Shown here piece by piece: positions 17,537 through 28,500 of a stretch of 58,244 nt of DNA. The stretch covers positions 1 to 58,244 of the forward strand of contig JAZOUT010000112.1 in assembly GCA_045658305.1 (NCBI GenBank). Reading direction: 5' to 3'. The position numbers and the translations under genes are program-made. The notes below the pieces were generated by a model that saw nothing but the letters and a program-made list of their open reading frames with translations, searched no databases and was not told the origin of the DNA. Numbering within the stretch: position 1 is the first letter of the stretch; each line of letters begins with the position of its first letter. This DNA comes from Aphodosoma sp045658305 (lineage in GTDB: Bacteria > Bacteroidota > Bacteroidia > Bacteroidales > Paludibacteraceae).

Positions 17537-20500
17537 TCAGTAATAATAATTTTAGTTGTAAATATTTCAGTTGAAGTCATTACTTGCAACATATAAATGC
17601 CAGGCAAAGAAGCCACTTTAATTGCATCATTACCAGATGTAATATGCTGTATATCTACCAATTGACCTGTAGCAGTATATATATTAACAATAGCCTCATC
17701 TACATTAGCTATAACTATCTCCTCACCTATCCTAACAATAGTATTCACCACATAAGGCTCAAATGAATAAACATCATCTACTGGAGTTCCTTCTCCTGGA
17801 CAAATTTCACAAGTACGCATCAACACACCATCATCTACACGACGAACTTCAAGATAGTAACATTCTGACCCGAATGTTCCCCCGTCCAAATAATAAAATG
17901 CCTTATTTTCATTAGGAATAAGAACTCCATCTCTATACCATATATACTCACTAAATTCATAACCCCCATTAGATTCTGCATTTAAAACAGTCAAAAGATT
18001 ACCAAATTTAGACTCTAATATTTTTGAACTATAATAAACATCAAATTCTACAGGTATTATCACATCCCCACAAGAAGAAACCGTATCATTAAGAATAATA
18101 TTTGCTGTATAATGATTTGGGCGGCAATTATTTGGCAATATTATTTCGAAAATACGATTTTCCAAATCAATTTCAATATTAGACACATCAACAAAACCCG
18201 CATTATGAGCAAGACTATCAAACTCTACTGAATACATAAAAGGAGCACGTGCACCATCAACAACATCATAATCAACAAACAAAATTCTATCATCCGCACA
18301 TAACCATCTATATTCATCGCTAATATTAACAGCAAGAGGTTCCATCTTTTGCAAGTGCAAAATTACGATACTATCACATTTCAAAGAATCTGCGGTCTGT
18401 AATTTCACTTCATAAACCCCTGTCGAATCAAAACGATAGTTACCAATGATGTATGGGTCTATACTACAAAGAGTATCATAAACTACCACATCCTCAAGTT
18501 TAGGACGCACTGTCAAATGAAGAGTTGTAATACTATCACACCCCCAAATATTAGGCACTGTATCTCTGTACGTTCCTGATGTCATAGCAAAATTACCACC
18601 TAAGATAACATAATCGCCCCAACAAATTTCCTTCTGCAATTCTATATTATGCTCATGGATTTCAGGCACATCAATAATAGTATCTAACACATCTATACAT
18701 TGTTCATCCTCAAGAAAAGCTTTTAATTGAACCTTCAATTGTCCTCCTTCATTAGGCATCACATATTTAGGACTTACCAAATCTGTTTTAGTAACACTAC
18801 CATCAAACTCGAACTCCCACTCATAGTGAGCACAACGCCTACCCTCAATTATAGAATCTGTATCATTTATTTTCACATAAACATAACTACTATTCTCAAA
18901 TTTAAGAATATTATTACAACCTGCTGGTTGCCACAATGCATTAAATTGAGCTTTTGGAAATTGAGGTATAACAGCAGAGCTCAATACAAAATTACAATCT
19001 GACTTATCCAAATATGTCACTTTACAATAATAAGTCGTTGTATCTCCCGCAAGAACATCGATACTTTGTGATGTATCAGGCTTGAAGTTTTTATTCTGAT
19101 CATTATACCAATAATATTTAAAACCAGAAGGTGCTTCAAGCGAAACAGTATCACATCCCTCACTACTGATAGTTGCATCTATACAATCAAGCGTAAAATA
19201 AGCATAACCTCCATGCTTACCCAAAGTACAATCTTGTGTTGTCAATTGTATCTTTATCTTCTGACCTTTACAAGAGCGCAAATCAATACCTATCGTTGTC
19301 CAATCTTTCCAAACAAACTTTACTCCCAAAGATGGACTATAAGTCTTCCACTCATCTGGATCTTTTGAAGGAGAAAAGAATGCCTCACCACAAGCATATT
19401 GAGAAATTGGTGTTCCATCCTCTTTCAATATTTCAAGTCCAAAATATGGGTCATATGCTTCACCGTGTCCTGGATTTTCAAGTACAACTGCATATTTCAT
19501 CAAAAGCACTAAATCATCTTGAACATTAAATTCATAAGTAATACGCTCTGCTTGCGAACCTGCATTTTGATTTCCTAAACGCACCGATGCTATCTCATCC
19601 GAAGGAACCATCAACAATCTATTTCCTGTATTAGGGTCATACATCCCTTGAACCCAACACGCTACATGACGAGCATCAACATTATTACCTCCTGTTGATG
19701 GTGTTGGAACCGCAGGATAAAACTTATACGCTCCTGGATTTGTTAATGGATTTTCAATAGCACCTCCAGAATAACAAGTAACAATCTCCTCATTATCAAG
19801 AGAAACAAAATCAAAACAGTGATTTTCCGGACACCATACAACAACCGTATTCAAATAAACGTATGCACTCGTATCCTCATCTGCTATTGCACGCACTCTC
19901 AAGTCGTATGCTCCTTCTGGCATATCTTCCCATGTAAATGAAGGATTATCCACCTCTCCATCAATATCATACACATTATTCCAATATTTTGAGCCAAGTG
20001 GCTTATAACCGCATTCATAAATAGGAGCAAATCCATCCCACGAAAAGCTAATTACTCCACAAGAAGCATCTGCCTTCAAATTCTCAGGCTTCGGACACAT
20101 TGCCGATGTTATCTGAATATTATCAATACATGCCCCCAATGGATTAGCAATTGTTGTATCTTGATTAAAGTTTACCCAAACAAATGCCAATTGCATTTTA
20201 CGTCCAGCAATAACACTCGTCTGAAACGAAGCATTACTCCAAGTTCTTTTATCCGACAATGAAGCAAAAGTACCATCAACCGTTGTCAATGGCATACAAA
20301 AACGACTGAAAATTTTAGGAAAATAACCTATTGAATCATTAGATTCCAACGACTCCCCATCCATAGTATATCCATCAGGCAATAGACAAACAAACAAATC
20401 GGAAGTTGTTGAATAACCTCCCGATTTCCAATCGAATGAAATATCATAATTACCCGTTGGCAATTCAAATGTTCGTGACACAACTACGACTGTAGGTTGA

Positions 20501-20763
20501 GATGAATATTTTGCCGACAAACCTTCATCCGATGATATATAAAGCGACTGATAACCCTCATTATATTCAAGATTACCCACCACCCATTTGTCTGTACAAT
20601 ATTCTCCCCTATCGCCAAGATTCAACTTCCAATTATTGATTTCTGAATCACCCTTCTCAAAACCAAATTGATAAGGAACATTAATCATCTGACAATGCAC
20701 AATACTCAATGCAAAGTGCAAAAACAAAAATAATAATAAGACCTTTTTATGTAACATACTCAA
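17533..20763 (-). CDS. T9SS-secreted surface protein with MAM-like and Fn3-like domains
   Basis: 1076 residues. After a signal peptide (LLLFLFLHFALSIVHC) comes a jelly-roll module with RTFELPTGNYDISFDWKSGG and ACIDNIQITSAMCP, then an Fn3-like domain, a second large beta domain (YAYFTLDCIDATISSEGCD), a PKD-like stretch (HYEWEFEFDG) and GCDSI modules (GTYRDTVPNIWGCDSITTL). The C-terminus (ATGQLVDIQ...PGIYMLQVM...KIIITE) is a T9SS sorting domain. It shares its plan with the 1027-residue neighbour, so the two are paralogues. Gap to the upstream gene is 16 bases; the downstream start overlaps by 4. Part of the signal peptide is written in 7-bp repeat DNA (20692-20719). Confidence 0.88.
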   Translation of the reverse strand: MSMLHKKVLLLFLFLHFALSIVHCQMINVPYQFGFEKGDSEINNWKLNLGDRGEYCTDKWVVGNLEYNEGYQSLYISSDEGLSAKYSSQPTVVVVSRTFELPTGNYDISFDWKSGGYSTTSDLFVCLLPDGYTMDGESLESNDSIGYFPKIFSRFCMPLTTVDGTFASLSDKRTWSNASFQTSVIAGRKMQLAFVWVNFNQDTTIANPLGACIDNIQITSAMCPKPENLKADASCGVISFSWDGFAPIYECGYKPLGSKYWNNVYDIDGEVDNPSFTWEDMPEGAYDLRVRAIADEDTSAYVYLNTVVVWCPENHCFDFVSLDNEEIVTCYSGGAIENPLTNPGAYKFYPAVPTPSTGGNNVDARHVACWVQGMYDPNTGNRLLMVPSDEIASVRLGNQNAGSQAERITYEFNVQDDLVLLMKYAVVLENPGHGEAYDPYFGLEILKEDGTPISQYACGEAFFSPSKDPDEWKTYSPSLGVKFVWKDWTTIGIDLRSCKGQKIKIQLTTQDCTLGKHGGYAYFTLDCIDATISSEGCDTVSLEAPSGFKYYWYNDQNKNFKPDTSQSIDVLAGDTTTYYCKVTYLDKSDCNFVLSSAVIPQFPKAQFNALWQPAGCNNILKFENSSYVYVKINDTDSIIEGRRCAHYEWEFEFDGSVTKTDLVSPKYVMPNEGGQLKVQLKAFLEDEQCIDVLDTIIDVPEIHEHNIELQKEICWGDYVILGGNFAMTSGTYRDTVPNIWGCDSITTLHLTVRPKLEDVVVYDTLCSIDPYIIGNYRFDSTGVYEVKLQTADSLKCDSIVILHLQKMEPLAVNISDEYRWLCADDRILFVDYDVVDGARAPFMYSVEFDSLAHNAGFVDVSNIEIDLENRIFEIILPNNCRPNHYTANIILNDTVSSCGDVIIPVEFDVYYSSKILESKFGNLLTVLNAESNGGYEFSEYIWYRDGVLIPNENKAFYYLDGGTFGSECYYLEVRRVDDGVLMRTCEICPGEGTPVDDVYSFEPYVVNTIVRIGEEIVIANVDEAIVNIYTATGQLVDIQHITSGNDAIKVASLPGIYMLQVMTSTEIFTTKIIITE
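20692..20719 (-). repeat. 7-bp repeat array (ACAATGC type), 4 units, in a signal-peptide coding region
   Basis: Plus-strand units ACAATGC, ACAATAC, TCAATGC, AAAGTGC. On the coding strand they specify the FALSIVHCQ region of the signal peptide of the 1076-residue protein. Confidence 0.6.
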
Positions 20764-20779
20764 AAATTAAACATTAAAA

Positions 20780-23700
20780 TCAAAGAACTATTCGCTCAAT
20801 CAAACGTTTGCCATCTTCAAAGATAAATTCAAATATATATAATCCTGAATTATCCCCTAAATTCAACACATTTTCTCCCTCATCAATAAAATATTCTCCA
20901 ACCAATACGCCAACAGACGACCAAACTCTCACTTGTGCCGATTCTGCTACTTTCACATTTACTTGCGATGACTCATTTGCCGAAAATACAACAACTGCAT
21001 CGCCACTTACACTATCAAATCTAATTGGTTTAACCGCACAAACCATCTCTTTCACGCCATCTTCTCGAGTAAGCATTACCGAATATTCTGCATCAAAATC
21101 CAAATCGCCATACAATATCGACGAAGTTGCGCCCTCAATTGGCATATTATTCTTATACCACTGATAAGCCACAAATTCATAACCGCCATTATAGGCATCA
21201 TTACGAACCGCAAGCACATCATTCCATCTTTGAGCAATAACACTATCTGGATAATATACATCAATCATCACATCAATATCATCTCCGCCACAAGCCAATT
21301 CTCCAAACGACAATGTTGCCTTATATCTATTTGGCTCAATACCTTTCAACATTGGCACAACCATTGCCCCACTTTCCGGAGTTAATGCCTCTGCCGATGC
21401 TTCTGCCATCACTGCATCTTTAAACTTAATAGCAAATTCCAACAATTTGCCCGACTCTTCTGTATAAGGGATAATAATATTATCATCTGTAGCACAAACC
21501 GATATAACACTATCTATTCCAAGCACTAATGACTCATTAACAAATACATCTTTCACAATTGAATCACAACCAAGCGAACTCTTTATCGAATATTTACCTG
21601 ATTCTGTAACTTGCACACCATCAACATAATAAACATCAGTACTACAGATTGTATCATATATCGTAGTATCTTTCAATACATTAAGATACAATACAGTTAT
21701 ATTATCGCAACCATGTTCCGTAGGAATTGTATCAGCATAAACACCTGTTGAATCATACGCCTTTCCGCCTAACTCATACGATTCACCTGGACAAATAGTA
21801 GTACGTATTGTATCACGCATATCCGTAACATTTGGCAATTCAAACTCAAATGTCTTTATCTCTTCACACTTACCTCCACCAATAGAAGCCTTCAATGTAG
21901 CAGTAAATTTACCGCCAGTTGCAGGATAAACATGCACTGGATTAAGATTCGAAGAAGTCGCCCCATCTCCAAACACCCACACCACATCACAATCCTCACC
22001 TGAATCTACTTTATTGCCCGCAGCATCTTTTTTAGACACATAACTCTTATTCGTAAATGCCACCTTATTCATACAATCCTCAACATAAGGACGACATTCA
22101 CCATCAGCTATAGGATAACGTTGTAATCCCGAAGTTTCCAATGTATAATAACACTCTGTTCTTGTTGGTTGTATCACATCAAGACAATAAGTAGCCGTAT
22201 CTTTTGTCGAAATCACATAAGTCTGTTCTGACGACAAAGTTTGCTTATCCGATTTCTTATACCAACGATATCTAAACCCATCTGGCCCAACCAAAGTATC
22301 ATTCTCCACATCTCCACACGCCGTACTCTTTATCTGACCATCCGAACAATTAAGCGTAAAATATGCATAACCAAAGTGACCCAACTCTGCACAATCGTAT
22401 GTTGTCAATCGCACAACCACCTCTTCGCCATGATGTTCACGAAGGTTAATCGACACCGTTGTCCAATCCTTCCACCAACCTGTGCCAAACTTATGCCACC
22501 CATCAACACCCTCTTTCATATCCTTACCTGCCGTAAACTTAGCCTCTCCACACCCCTTATTACTAATAGGTTTACCATTTTTCAACACCTCAAGTTCAAA
22601 TTTAGGCTGCCATATCTCATTATGGTCTGGGTCTTGTAGCACTACCGCATATTTCAATATCAAAACTGCCGAAGTTGATGCATCTACCGTATATTTATAC
22701 TCTACTCGCTCTGCCTCTCCTCCCGTATTCCAGTTTCCAAGACGAACCGATGCCACCTCTCCATCTGGCACAGTACGCAAACCACCATCTGTGCGAGGGT
22801 CAATCTCATTCAAATCATAATGCACCGTATGACGGCTCTCCATGCTTTGATAACCCAAATCAACCAAACTTGGTGTAAATCCAACACCCTGACCACTACC
22901 ATCACTATTATTAGGGTTAGGACCAGTAAAACAATTTCTTGTACTAAGACTCAAAAAATCTATACAACGAGCTCCAGGATAATAAATAAATTGCGACAAC
23001 GACACCCATGTACCACTAATACCCTCGCAATGCGCGCGTACGTAATAAGTACACATACCCTCTTCTACACCTTCAACAACCACAAACGTATCTCTCACGC
23101 TCTGATACTCTTTCCATTTGCCTGTACGTGAATTATAACAACGCACGTCATACGATTCCGATTCGCCTCTCCACGAGAATGTCGCGTCAAGGTCATTTAC
23201 CTCAAGTTTCAAATCGTATGGCTTATGACAATAACCTTCTGGCATAATCAAAATATTATCCACACAAACCGCTGGCGGATAAGCCCCATTCATACCATTA
23301 CGCCAAGCGAAAACAAGTTTATGCGGTGTTCCATCCGACGTAAGCGAACCAACTATGGTATTCCAGTCCGATTGCGACAACTTTGGCGACTTTCTATCGA
23401 ACTTCAACGCTTTCGACTCATCAAACCATTTTGGTTTCGACGAGTTGGCTACCGAAACTATAGTCTCTGTTACCGGCACCCAAAAAACATACAATCCATC
23501 CTCATCACTAATCGAATCTTGCCAACCACCTGCACGCCAATCAAACGAAAATTCATACTCCCCAGCATGTTCTGGTTGTAACTCCAAAGTACGACAAGCC
23601 ACTACGGTCAATGCACTTGCCGCATAATTATTCGATGTACTATCTTTCGACACATAAAGACCATAATCCCCACCATTCGCGCCAGGTTTTCCAAAGTACC

Positions 23701-23863
23701 ATTGATTGGCACAATCTTTACCACGAGGCCCTGAATTCCTATCCCACATAGCACGCTCATCTGCATCTTCAAAGTCACACTGATAAGTAAATACACTACT
23801 TTGACAGTATGCAACACATGTCACACACAGCAAAACCAATAATAAGATGAATTTTCTCAACAT
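20780..23863 (-). CDS. T9SS-secreted surface protein with MAM-like and PKD domains
   Basis: 1027 residues. Signal peptide (FILLLVLLCVTCVAYCQS), jelly-roll module (CDFEDADERAMWDRN; RTLELQPEHAGEYEFSFDWR; VCVDNILIMPEGYC), Fn3-like domain, a second beta domain (YAYFTLNCSDGQIKSTACG), a PKD domain (VVWVFGDGATSSNLNPVHVY), GCD modules (TEHGCDNITVLYLNV, LGCDSIV) and a T9SS-type C-terminal domain (VRVWSSVGVLVGEYF...GLYIFEF). It is second in the operon after the barrel gene. Similar order to the 1076-residue protein points to a gene duplication. No enzyme active site recognised. Confidence 0.87.
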   Translation of the reverse strand: MLRKFILLLVLLCVTCVAYCQSSVFTYQCDFEDADERAMWDRNSGPRGKDCANQWYFGKPGANGGDYGLYVSKDSTSNNYAASALTVVACRTLELQPEHAGEYEFSFDWRAGGWQDSISDEDGLYVFWVPVTETIVSVANSSKPKWFDESKALKFDRKSPKLSQSDWNTIVGSLTSDGTPHKLVFAWRNGMNGAYPPAVCVDNILIMPEGYCHKPYDLKLEVNDLDATFSWRGESESYDVRCYNSRTGKWKEYQSVRDTFVVVEGVEEGMCTYYVRAHCEGISGTWVSLSQFIYYPGARCIDFLSLSTRNCFTGPNPNNSDGSGQGVGFTPSLVDLGYQSMESRHTVHYDLNEIDPRTDGGLRTVPDGEVASVRLGNWNTGGEAERVEYKYTVDASTSAVLILKYAVVLQDPDHNEIWQPKFELEVLKNGKPISNKGCGEAKFTAGKDMKEGVDGWHKFGTGWWKDWTTVSINLREHHGEEVVVRLTTYDCAELGHFGYAYFTLNCSDGQIKSTACGDVENDTLVGPDGFRYRWYKKSDKQTLSSEQTYVISTKDTATYCLDVIQPTRTECYYTLETSGLQRYPIADGECRPYVEDCMNKVAFTNKSYVSKKDAAGNKVDSGEDCDVVWVFGDGATSSNLNPVHVYPATGGKFTATLKASIGGGKCEEIKTFEFELPNVTDMRDTIRTTICPGESYELGGKAYDSTGVYADTIPTEHGCDNITVLYLNVLKDTTIYDTICSTDVYYVDGVQVTESGKYSIKSSLGCDSIVKDVFVNESLVLGIDSVISVCATDDNIIIPYTEESGKLLEFAIKFKDAVMAEASAEALTPESGAMVVPMLKGIEPNRYKATLSFGELACGGDDIDVMIDVYYPDSVIAQRWNDVLAVRNDAYNGGYEFVAYQWYKNNMPIEGATSSILYGDLDFDAEYSVMLTREDGVKEMVCAVKPIRFDSVSGDAVVVFSANESSQVNVKVAESAQVRVWSSVGVLVGEYFIDEGENVLNLGDNSGLYIFEFIFEDGKRLIERIVL

Positions 23864-23871
23864 AATTATAT

Positions 23872-23927
23872 ATTACGAATTACTAATTACTCTTTACCAA
23901 TTAGCCTTCACTAATCAATTACTAATT
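23872..23927. repeat. 7-bp repeat array (ATTACTA type), 8 units, intergenic
   Basis: Units ATTACGA, ATTACTA, ATTACTC, TTTACCA, ATTAGCC, TTCACTA, ATCAATT, ACTAATT, filling the gap between the barrel gene and the 1027-residue gene. Confidence 0.7.
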
Positions 23928-23933
23928 AATCAA

Positions 23934-25085
23934 TCACTCAACCTTTTTCTTCTTAGGCGTTGTCTTCTTCCAAGGAAGAGTAACATCATTCATCAAACAA
24001 TTACACTCTTTTGGCTTAGGCATCTCAAACATAATAGTCGCCTTCACACCCACAAACCACGAACGAAGCGTACCCGGTTTAGCAAAATTATAAAATATCT
24101 TATCTCTATCAGGCAACGACTCATTCTGACTCTTTATCTCATTCAACTTTCCAGACGAAATACCCAACGGAATTGTCGAATAAAACGAGTTCACACTCTT
24201 AAAGAAATCAGGCAAATCCTCCGGAGTAAAACCATCCAACGACTCATAGTTAAACAACTGACCAGCCGTATTCTTATTATTATAAGCCGACAACATACCC
24301 ATCTCACCAATCAAAGAAAACTTAAACTTCATACGTCCACTCTTACCAATCTCTTGTTCAAGCCCTTGCCAACCAATCTCAACCATCGGATTCACTTGTG
24401 GCAAATGCACAAAGTTATTATCATGCGATTGCACATTTGTCAAAGGCAACTCCTTATAAATACCCATAATAGGCATCTTATCATCATAATACAAGTTACA
24501 GTCAGCAAAACCAAAGTCACCACCAACTTTATTATACAAACTAAAGCCCAATCTCGCACCAGCACCAAAATACAATCCTCCCTCACTCTTATAACCCAAC
24601 ATAATAGGCATCGTCACATAAACATTCATCTGACGTTCCGCCCAGTTAATAACTGTGTACTCAACGTCAGCAGGCTCTGGTTGACGGTCTCCATCCATCA
24701 CACTCTCAATTCGGTGAATACTATCCGTATGATGCAATCCCCCCGACAACACCTGTCCCTCAAAACCTAAACTAAGCCAAAAACCACGAGCCCCTTGATA
24801 TTCATACCCAAATCCAAAAGATCCACCCAAAAAAGGTGTAATATTCAACGAGTCAGGATGTAAAACAATCGGACGATTATCATCAAGAAAATTAGGTTCA
24901 TCCACCAAGATAGACCCATAACCAGGCACCATAGCAAAACCAGATGTACCTCCCGACAACGAAATAGTAATGTAATGTGAATTACGAGAACCCAAATTAG
25001 GATCACCCTTTTGTGCTGAAACACACAAAGTTAAAAACAGAAAAGACGCAACGAGCAAATACTTACTCAAAGAGAGAACTTTCAT
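23934..25085 (-). CDS. Putative outer-membrane beta-barrel protein, unknown function
   Basis: 383 residues with a signal peptide (YLLVASFLFLTLCVSAQ) and many alternating strands rich in Gly and aromatic residues (SFGFGYEYQGARGFWLSLGF, GGLYFGAGARLGFSLYN), consistent with a small outer-membrane barrel. It ends in a lysine-rich tail (TPKKKKVE), unusual for a barrel whose last strand normally closes with an aromatic residue. It is the first gene of the large surface-protein operon, 70 bases before the next gene. It could anchor or accept the T9SS substrates encoded after it (inference). Not PorP/SprF as far as I can tell. Confidence 0.75.
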   Translation of the reverse strand: MKVLSLSKYLLVASFLFLTLCVSAQKGDPNLGSRNSHYITISLSGGTSGFAMVPGYGSILVDEPNFLDDNRPIVLHPDSLNITPFLGGSFGFGYEYQGARGFWLSLGFEGQVLSGGLHHTDSIHRIESVMDGDRQPEPADVEYTVINWAERQMNVYVTMPIMLGYKSEGGLYFGAGARLGFSLYNKVGGDFGFADCNLYYDDKMPIMGIYKELPLTNVQSHDNNFVHLPQVNPMVEIGWQGLEQEIGKSGRMKFKFSLIGEMGMLSAYNNKNTAGQLFNYESLDGFTPEDLPDFFKSVNSFYSTIPLGISSGKLNEIKSQNESLPDRDKIFYNFAKPGTLRSWFVGVKATIMFEMPKPKECNCLMNDVTLPWKKTTPKKKKVE

Positions 25086-25178
25086 AATAGACTAAGATTT
25101 ATTTTATTTTTTTATTTATTTTCAGATTTATTAACACAACACAACTGAATACAATGAAACAAAGTACACAATAGCACG

Positions 25179-25209
25179 CAAAATTACAAAAAAAAATCCA
25201 AACAACAAA
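25179..25209 (-). promoter_or_regulatory. Promoter of the barrel and surface-protein operon
   Basis: Minus strand: -33 TTTG at 25209-25206, 19-bp spacer, -7 TAATTTTG at 25186-25179. Expected leader about 85 bases. Confidence 0.75.
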
Positions 25210-25328
25210 CACTTTTCAACAAAAGTTCAAAAAAAACAAAAGAAAAATCAAAAAACAATACAAAAATCACCAAAACAAACAACAAACACCCCAAATCCTC
25301 AACCCTAAATTCACCCTATCTACAACAT

Positions 25329-25405
25329 ATTATAAATATACTATAAATATATGATAAACATACTATAAATATACTATAAAAATAATATAAATATATAATA
25401 AAGCA
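25329..25405. repeat. Array of seven degenerate 11-bp direct repeats
   Basis: Units ATTATAAATAT, ACTATAAATAT, ATGATAAACAT, ACTATAAATAT, ACTATAAAAAT, AATATAAATAT, ATAATAAAGCA in unbroken 11-base register (consensus AnnATAAAyAT). The array at 36730-36795 begins and ends with nearly the same units. Confidence 0.85.
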
Positions 25406-25431
25406 ATCCTCTATACAATTTACAAACACAT

Positions 25432-25463
25432 ATTGCACAATTAAAAAAAAATACGTACCTTTG
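25432..25463 (+). promoter_or_regulatory. Promoter of the 1086-residue secreted protein gene
   Basis: -33 ATTG at 25432-25435, 20-bp spacer, -7 TACCTTTG at 25456-25463. The leader to the ATG is about 90 bases. Confidence 0.85.
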
Positions 25464-25559
25464 CAACAGATATTTTAACGTTTTTTAGTATAACAAAAAA
25501 AATAATTTTGTACACTACGAAAAAACACTTTTATATTAATTTTCTAAAACTTTTCAATC

Positions 25560-28500
25560 ATGAAAAAACTAACTCTTTCCCTTTTGGCGTTATTGTTCAC
25601 AATCACGTCAATGGCAGAAGTTACTGCCACATGGAGCATCGAAGAAGGAGCTACAATCGCAGCCTTCACTGATGTTACAGTTACCTTCTCTGGTGTCGAC
25701 TCTGTAGGTCGTAAATTGGACGGCGTGGAAGTTACAGGCGTTGTATCAAGTACATCTACAGTTAATATCCTTCACGCTCTCAACGAAGACGGAACTACTA
25801 AATCAAGTAGTAAAATGGGCAATGCACGTAAAGACTTATCTGTTACTTACACTGCTAACACAACACTAACTGATGGTAAGTATCGTATCGTTCTCCCAGC
25901 TGGTGTTATAACATTCAACCCTCGCCGTAAAGATGCAAATGGTAATCAACTTCCTGTTGTTAAAAACGAAAAAGAATTTGTTTTGAACTTCACAATCAAT
26001 GGCAATGCAGGCGGTGGCGAACAAGAAGAAGAAGTACAAACAGACACTGCTACTGTTACATCTATGGCTGAAGTCCTCACTGCATTAGGCAAAAAATCAA
26101 AAGTCGTTGTTCTCTACAAAAACCTCAAACCTATAACAAAAACAGGTGGCATGTTCTACGATGACTACATGCCTGACGGAACTACTAAATTGAACATGGG
26201 CGGTTACACTCTCCCTGCCGATTTCGACTGCTATGGTACTTACGTTGCTGAAGACAACAAATTCACAGTTGACTCTATCGTAGGTCTCCACGCTTTCGCT
26301 AACCTCTACCTATTGAAAAACTACTACGAAAGCAACAAAACTGACGCAAACATCCTAAATCCACTCAACATCACAAATCCAGTTGTTGTTACTGGCGTTG
26401 ATGGCAACAACGTATTCGTTCAATACGCTTATGCTCGTATCGACGACAATATGTTCAATGACCACTTGGTAATCAATGGCGAACACTCTCTCAAAGTTGG
26501 CGACCAAATTGCCTCTTTCACTGCTCAATACAAAAAATCAACAAGTCTTACTCTCGACGAAGAAAATACTGTCCTCGTGCGTAATGCTTATTTCTCCGTA
26601 GCAGCAACTTCTATCGGTGCTACAACAGCTGACAATACAGTAAAATACAAAGCTTTATCAAGCATCCGCAACATCGCAAATCAAGCTGCCTCTGCTGCTC
26701 AACTCCCTGCTGGTGGTATCGTTGTTAAAAATAATAACAACTATTTCTACACTATCGGAACTGATTCTTTACAACTCCGTCCTGCTACAGGTGTTGACCT
26801 CGAATCTTTCGTCGGCAAAGAAATGAAATTATCTATCAAAGGTATTGTTGACTACTGCAATACTGCTGAACAAGCAAATGCATTCATCGTTAACAGCATC
26901 AAAGAAATCAACACTAACTACGAAACAATCTCTCAATGGCTCAACGCTGCTGTTGAAGGCGAAGGCGAAGGTTCTCTCAAAAACCCTGTTGTTGTAACTC
27001 ACAGCGAATACAAAAACTACAAACAATACATCTTTATCGGCGATGCTACTGGTGGTCTTTGCTTGATTTCAAACGACAAAATTGATTCTATCAAAACTGG
27101 TCATGTACTTACTGGCATCGCAGGTAAACTCGATTTCTCTGACACTAAAAAAACTCCTCAATTATCTGTTCCTAGCAACATCCAAGTTGTTGACTCTAAC
27201 AAAACAATTGAACCTGTAGTAGTTACAATCGCTGAACTCCTCGAAGAAGAAAACAACGCTATCAACAACGGTCGTCCTGCTATCAAATATGCAAACCGTC
27301 TCATCAAAATCAAAAATGTTGTTAAAGGCACTAAATGGATTGGTAACAATGCTCGCGTATATCCTTTGATTCAAGGAGAAGACACTCTTGCTTATGCAAC
27401 TAACACTTTGAGTGCATATAACACTCTATTCTCTACAACTACACCTATGTACCTCACTGGTATCGTTGACTTCCGTTGCATCAATTCAAGTAACCTATAT
27501 TCAATCTACCCACGTTCTATTGATGACCTCAACGACCAACCAGTCATCAACCCAGCTCCTGGCACATATTACGCTAATGAATTGGAACTCACAATCTCAT
27601 GCGAAGACCCTTCTATGACTGCTATCCTCTATTCATTTGACCCAGAAATTGACCCTACTATTAACGGCGAACTCTATGAAGGTCCTATCACTATCAACCA
27701 AGACACTACAATTTGGTATGCTGTTGAATATGGCGACAGAATAAGCAAACTCTACGAAGCTTCTTACCAATTAAAAACTCCTGAAATCATAGCTACATGG
27801 AGCATCGAAAACAATGCTACTATCGAATATTTCACTGACGTAACAGTTACATTTGCTGGTGTTGACTCTGTAGGTCGTAAATTGGATGGTGTAGAAGTTC
27901 AAAAAGCAGTTGCTCAAGGTTCATCTACAAACGTATTGTTCTACTCAGTTGCTGCCGATGGCACACGCACTCCTGTTGCTGGCGGTAATGGTCTTATGTA
28001 TGCTAAAACAAATGGTCTCGCTATCACATATAGCTTAGCAAACAAAGGCTATAACCTCGTTGACGGCAAGTTTATGCCTAAAGGCAACTACTGCATCGTA
28101 ATCGACGCTGGCGACGTATTGTTCACTCCAAACAGAACATCTCCACTTCCAAAAGTTCTCAACGACAAAGAATACGTTTTGTATTTCACTATCGAAAACG
28201 ACTACGTAGAAAAAGTTGACCCAGTACAAATTGATGCTGCATTCACTGCAAACCCTGCTGACAACAGCACTCTAAAATCAATCAGCGAAGTTGTTATTAC
28301 TTTCACTGAAAAAACTTCAGTAACTATCGGCGAACTCGGTGCTACTCCACGTGCAGACGTATGGCCATTCTTGAACCAAGTTATGACAGGTAACGAAGAC
28401 GACGAATTTGGTGGATCACTTGGTGGCATGTCTCAAGCAATAGCTCCAATGTACTGCGAAGTTGTTGAAAACACACCAAATGCTATTCGTTTCTACGTTG

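Larger units (their letters stand above)
25086..25559. other. Divergent intergenic region with two promoters and an 11-bp repeat array
   Basis: 474 bases without a gene between the barrel operon (minus) and the 1086-residue gene (plus). It holds the minus promoter at 25179-25209, the 11-bp array at 25329-25405 and the plus promoter at 25432-25463. The rest is strongly AT-rich with A tracts. Confidence 0.8.

Noticed and set aside
25329..25405. CRISPR array
   Set aside because: Units are 11 bp in direct contact with no spacers and no cas genes in the window.
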